In this document: positions 60,001 through 64,000 of the stretch, piece by piece | How positions within the stretch are numbered: position 1 is the stretch's first letter | How the letters are laid out: every line of letters begins with the position of its first letter | Source: Laetiporus sulphureus 93-53 | Taxonomy: Eukaryota > Basidiomycota > Agaricomycetes > Polyporales > Laetiporaceae | Reading direction: 5' to 3' | NCBI RefSeq assembly: GCF_001632365.1 | Contig: NW_024468540.1 | Coordinates: 62,001-126,000 of the forward strand | DNA length: 64,000 nucleotides | The notes under the pieces: generated by a model | The model's database searches: none | Told to the model about the DNA's origin: nothing | What the model saw: the letters and a program-made list of their open reading frames with translations, nothing else | Position numbers and translations under genes: made by a program

Positions 60001-60400
60001 TGCCTGCGTGCAAATCGTGCACAGGCTTCCTACGATCAATCGACGAGTTGTCCTCTTCGTGACCAGCTTTCTGCAGCTCTTCTTGGAAGAGAAAGTTCAG
60101 GCTGTCACGAAGATGACGTCGCCTAACCTGGCTCTCGTCATGGCCCCCAACCTTCTCCGCTGTACCTCTGATTCTATCGCGGTGGTTTTCACCAATGCTC
60201 AGTGCGTGATCAAATCGACTAGTCGAGTTACTTACTCAATCTTTCTTCGCAGATACGAGCACACCTTCGTTCACAATCTTTTGCTCCATCTGCAATGCGA
60301 TGCCATAGATCCCGATTACATACCCACTCACGGACAAGGCGCTATAGCGGCATCTACAATGCCGCCGGTATCCTCACATCCCCGCCGCCGTAACTACTAA
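57004..60400 (+). CDS. WW-MyTH4-RhoGAP protein (ARHGAP39/Vilse-like)
   Basis: GTPase-activating protein for Rho-family GTPases, with the domain order of animal ARHGAP39 (CrossGAP). The start is ATG 57004. A first, divergent WW-like segment spans an intron (ANFWVTLVDPQ, then VSFYACPATGEVSWDPPVG). A second, clear WW domain is GEWWEMIDETSGLPYYYHTK...TQWERP. Then comes a long Ser/Pro-rich linker (57.7-58.6 kb). The MyTH4 domain runs about 58.7-59.6 kb (LRDEVYCQVMKQLTNNP, then GWQLLCVLLITFPPS). The RhoGAP domain runs from about 59.7 kb with VPIILPFLADGI and GIFRVPGDGD (arginine finger codon 59810-59812), LASLIKLWLRELCDPLIP, then NLALVMAPNLLR. It ends SHPRRRNY at TAA 60398-60400. It likely controls polarity or septation; that is inference. 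Confidence 0.9.
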
Positions 60401-61721
60401 TTTGTTTGTGTAGCCTTTCGGACCTCACCATACCCAACGTCAGCTGCTTGCTGTCACATTCATCGTATTCCTTGTTGTATCTTGGGTTTAGCATGACCTA
60501 CATACCACAATCGTTTCCACGTTGCTTTGCAATGCTCCGGCTTCTCTTTCCTCATTGATATAGGATAGGACATAATTTGATACGTATACCCACCTGCTCG
60601 CGTTAATGATGAGAAAACACAGTAGATTCGCGATATTACCGCTGTTGAACCTTGCCATCGCATGCTTCCCCACTTCTCAGATACCTACTTAGCTGACAAA
60701 ATGCATACACGACGAGGAAAATGATGGAGCAATGGCGTGCGAGTCCGAGCAGAACGAGGTATAGTAATGAGGATATACATACCTTGAAGTACACAATGAC
60801 GATGAAGAGAACAAGTCCACAGGATATTAGAAGGCAACAGTTGACATGTCCGACGTTGAAAGTCCTGTTTGCAGAAGTGCCAGCTAGCTGGACGTCAAGG
60901 CCGGTAGTATCCAGCGACCCAGTCCAGCGGCCAAGGCAACCCAGCAACGTCGAGCCTTTCTCAGAAGACCGCTTAAAGATCACGGTTTTGATGCTCTACC
61001 GAGAGTATCATATTTTCACTTCATTTGACTTATGCTTCACCACTTCTCGTCGCAGTGAATCGATCGCGCGTGCGCTTCCTGAAAGAAAGCTGGCTGTTTG
61101 AAACACTCAATTCAGGCGCTGTGGCAGATACGGGCTGCACAAGCACGTACCTCACCAAGCAGAAGCTTTCAACGTCACAGTGCTGAGATTACGATCGGCA
61201 ACAAGTGTGTTAATCATTTACTAGCTCCTAAAGTCCTGCTCAGTCCGATTCACGCCTTCGGTAGACGGAAAGCAATGTGCGATGAACAAGTTGAGCGACC
61301 CTGTCGCAGTGATCCGCTCTGGCCTTTCAGGAATCTAATCCTCGTCGCAGAAGACAAGCGAACAATGTGGTCGGCTTGAATGGTCAGCAAAGTGACTCAA
61401 CTTAGATAGAACTAGAACAGGGCCCGTTCTGCATCCTAGAAGTATAAGTGCTTTAATCGCCTGCGCGCCGGTCATTTCTGACCACCCAACCTATGCGGAT
61501 AGTAGGGACATAAGCTATTTGCGAGCCGCCAATGTTTACCACGACGAAAAAAGTCGATAAAGTTTTGACAGAGGCAGAATATTGGACATGTCAGTGCGTG
61601 ATGATCAGCGTCTAGTTGAAGTCCATAGGGAGCGCCCATTAGGCGCCAGAGAGCTTCATCCTTGCCTCCCACTGCACCCCGTTCCAAGTCTAAAAGTCAT
61701 CCTTTGTTGCAGTGCATCGCC
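60401..61721. other. mostly intergenic, possible membrane-protein fragment
   Basis: About 1.3 kb. On the minus strand around 60,640-60,985 a frame encodes a hydrophobic stretch (CCLLISCGLVLFIVIVYFK) that ends at a good GT donor and is followed by an acceptor-like TTTTGTCAG. Another hydrophobic piece (NIANLLCFLIINAS) lies further on. There is no ATG start and no recognisable family, so I treat it as a possible gene fragment. Nothing supported between 61.0 and 61.7 kb. Confidence 0.3.
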
Positions 61722-63021
61722 ATGCTTGGAGCACGATGTCTAAAACCCGCCCACACGTCCATCGTTCGGCGTCAGAGCTGTGAGGTTGTCTTAGGCGGGC
61801 AGACAAATTGCCGCATGCGTGCGCCGACCTACTCTACGAAGACTCCGACTCCCTCGTCAGTAACACAATCAACACGGTATGGGACAAACAGCTGATGTGT
61901 ATTCAACAAGTGCTAATGGCAAACACAGCGATGATGAGTCCATATTCTCCCCTGCCGCATCCTCTTGGGATCATGTTTTCGATAGCATCAAGGACGTACC
62001 TCTCCTCCTCCCTTCCTCCTCCCGCGGACGGCCTCCCCCCCAAGGTGCCTCTGGTCGAGAACCTCATCAGCAAACCATGACTGCCCGGGAGATCAGTGCA
62101 TTCGATGAAATGTTCAACATGATCTTCAGTGCGGTTGCGGAACAGAACATGCAAACGCCGGGCAAGAAACCGCACACACTTTCTGCCGCAGTCGGTGTTG
62201 GCCGCACGGGAATCAGGGAGACGACTGATATCTTTGGGAAGCTGCATAGCCAGTCAAAAACGCTCAGGTGGCCGAACGAGGCCGACGAAGAACTAGACAG
62301 AAAGAAGGAGCAGATGGAGCTGTGCAATTCCGATCAGCAACTGTTAGACTGGGCGATGCGCGAGGTATTTGGCGAATCGAAGCGGTACGAAGAAGAGGCG
62401 CGACGTGCTCTTGAGGATCCAAAGTCCTCAGGAAAGCCCGTGCAGCTGCAGCTGCAGCCGCCATCCTATCCCTATCTGATCGCGCTCCTCATGAAGACGT
62501 TCCGCGAAAGGTATGCCGACCCACACCTGGCGCTGTCGATCTTCGATCATGCACGACATCTATCCATTCCCTCGTTCGTATTCGGATGCACCACTCCTGC
62601 GTACAACGAGCTCATTGAGACGCGCTGGAGGTGTTTCCGTGACCTCCGTGGCGTGTGCGATGCGCTGGAGGAGATGTGGGTGAACGTCGTAAGGCTAGAC
62701 AATCGCACGCGCGCATTGGCGGAGATGATCAGGCAGGATGTCGGCGAGCGAACTATGTGGCAGGAGGAAAACCCCTTACGCAGCGGTGAGGTGCGGGAGA
62801 TGCTCGCGAAAATAGAGGATCTTAGCACCCGAACACGACCTTACCCTGGCAAAAAGACCGAGCCGCTTACCCCAAAGCTTGGGAAGAAGCGTTGGAGAGG
62901 CTCGCAAGAATGGAAGAGAAACTTACAACCGGGCACGAGCATGAGAGTTCCTTGGGAGGATTTTGGCGAATGGCCACCAGCGCCCGAGCGTACCACAGAC
63001 GCAGACGACCCGGGATATTGA
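61722..63021 (+). CDS. Mtf2-like mitochondrial protein
   Basis: Resembles the fungal Mtf2 C-terminal domain family, which supports mitochondrial mRNA maturation and translation. Exons 61722..61855 and 61911..63021 join in frame (TC|T) and give 414 residues. The N-terminus looks like a presequence (MLGARCLKPAHTSIVRRQS). A Ser/Pro-rich part follows, then the conserved region: AFDEMFNMIFSAVAEQ, DQQLLDWAMREVFGE, SYPYLIALLMKTFRERYADP, ALSIFDHARHLSIPSFVFGC and ELIETRWRCFRDLRGVCDA. The C-terminus is basic, then acidic (DADDPGY). The start at 61722 is chosen because it is the first ATG that splices into the long exon. It is convergent with LSM2. Confidence 0.8.
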
Positions 63022-63367
63022 GCTGCTTGTTCACGTCGCTGATCAACTTAAAATTCCAAGACCTTATGCCTGGCCCAGCATCGCCAGCTCTCCAACAGCT
63101 CACGCATTTGTCATAATATGTATCAGTAACGTTCGTATATTGCCGTTGTATATAGAGACAGCTGTATCTGCAGTGTTACAGCCCACCCCTCACCTTTCCG
63201 GCAAATTTGATTTTTCCATCTGCTCCAGTGGCAAACCGGAATTGGATGGCTGGATGTGTCTACCAAATGCAAATGCATCACTCACAGTGGATGCTTTGAG
63301 AATGATACACGGTCAGAAAAGTGCATAGCACCTCGCAACAGTCGTAGCCTTGTCCTACCCAGAGAGT
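63022..63367. other. intergenic between convergent genes
   Basis: 346 bases holding the 3' ends of the Mtf2-like gene and LSM2. No further feature seen. Confidence 0.4.
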
Positions 63368-63914
63368 TCACCGTTTGGCTTGACTGGCAGCCTCTGCGAA
63401 AGCGAAGTGATTCTGAGCAGAGTGGCATGTTGGATGAGTGTGTACAACGTACCTCGTCGCGTTGCGTCCTCCAGCAGCTGCGTGTCAACGTGTTCGGCCG
63501 GCAGTTGCACATAACGCACTACCGAGCCACGGATGAAGCAATTCTTCACTGCCATCTGAAAAAGCACCCATCACAACCACCCTTTTCAATACAGCCGGCG
63601 ATAAACAAACCATGTGCGGATGTCTTGCTTCATCGAGGACCTTGATCGAGTCGAGACGGATGTTCAGGAATCTAACAAGGGACGAGCAGACGCCTTGAGC
63701 ATCGGGTTGCTGGATGAATTGCGAGTAAACGGAGCAAATCGAGCCGGCACTTACTGGTCGACGGATTTAAGCACACCAGTGATTGAGAGGTCGTTCTTCA
63801 GCTCGACTGTCACCCGCTGATCCGTGAGCGTTTTGAAGACAGAAAAAATCAACTACAGTAGTATTCGGTTAACAGCGAGGTCATAATTCTACAGAAAGAC
63901 CATTTACTTGCCAT
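63368..63914 (-). CDS. LSM2: Lsm2, U6 snRNA-associated Sm-like protein
   Basis: Subunit of the Lsm2-8 ring on U6 snRNA (splicing) and the Lsm1-7 ring (mRNA decay). Exons on the minus strand are 63912..63914, 63755..63852, 63611..63671, 63453..63555 and 63368..63393; they sum to 291 nt and 96 residues, the normal Lsm2 length. The first exon is just the ATG. Its intron (63853-63911) has a GC donor (ATG|GCAAGT) and a TAG acceptor. The next exon gives LIFSVFKTLTDQRVTVELKN, matching the family start. Sm motif 1 is in VELKNDLSITGVLKSVDQFLNI, and Sm motif 2 is NCFIRGSVVRYVQLP. It ends ATRREAASQAKR. The start is fixed by family length; no other in-frame ATG fits. Confidence 0.9.
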
Positions 63915-64000
63915 GATGATGGACGAAAGGAGAAGTGGTACGCGCAAGGAGAGTCAAGCCGCAGTTTGGACGCGGCGTAGGTGCGTATAATAGACGCCCA

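Overview
This window is nuclear DNA from a filamentous basidiomycete, most probably an Agaricomycete (mushroom or bracket fungus). The genes are broken by many short introns (about 45-65 nt). Several families are typical of that class: a DUF6533 seven-helix membrane protein, F-box proteins with an INRLPPEVL-type box, UstYa/DUF3328 oxidases, a Zn2Cys6 regulator of the RGPPKGYI type, and a sedolisin. I worked out splice junctions by hand from frame and consensus, so some ends are uncertain and this is stated in each entry. The window was read without database searches.

Layout. 1-927: the 3' part of a Bos1-type Golgi SNARE. 1246-6581: a complete 18-exon P5B-ATPase (Ypk9/ATP13A2 type). 7239-8673: a secreted or membrane Ser/Ala-rich single-pass protein. 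9158-10596: a metallo-beta-lactamase-fold hydrolase. 10861-11634: Mia40, the mitochondrial intermembrane-space import oxidoreductase, with a GC-AG intron. About 2.5 kb without a recognisable gene follows. 14135-19337: a 1715-residue PH-Sec7-PH protein whose Sec7 glutamic finger reads as lysine. 20104-21273 (-): a flavin-reductase-domain protein. 22023-26307 (-): a Zn2Cys6 transcription factor. 27358-28919: an iron-type alcohol dehydrogenase. 29278-31065: a mitochondrial CDF metal transporter (Mmt type). 31878-34023 (-): a secreted sedolisin.

35.1-41.4 kb is a tandem segmental duplication carrying two F-box genes on the minus strand, with a 25-bp promoter-derived repeat suggesting a lost third copy. 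42304-46233 (-) encodes an aspartyl-tRNA synthetase fused to a DUF2156 transferase domain. This is the architecture of ErdS, which moves aspartate from Asp-tRNA onto ergosterol. It is followed by an unrecognised multi-exon gene (46.8-48.0 kb) and the DUF6533 membrane protein (48.4-50.4 kb). 51815-54123 is an S9 serine peptidase. Two convergent UstYa-like genes follow (54601-55305 on +, and 55512-56146 on - with a frameshift). Next come a tRNA-Cys with an intron (56668-56756, -), a WW-MyTH4-RhoGAP protein (57004-60400), a mitochondrial Mtf2-like protein (61722-63021) and Lsm2 (63368-63914, -).

Most of the window is housekeeping: secretion, mitochondrial biogenesis, RNA processing and GTPase control. 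The accessory parts are the F-box duplication, the UstYa/S9 block and the regulator/oxidoreductase block at 20-29 kb. The points I find most unusual are the charge-reversed Sec7 glutamic finger, the ErdS fusion, three GC-AG introns (one right after an Lsm2 start codon that forms the whole first exon), and the UstYa pair beside a serine peptidase.
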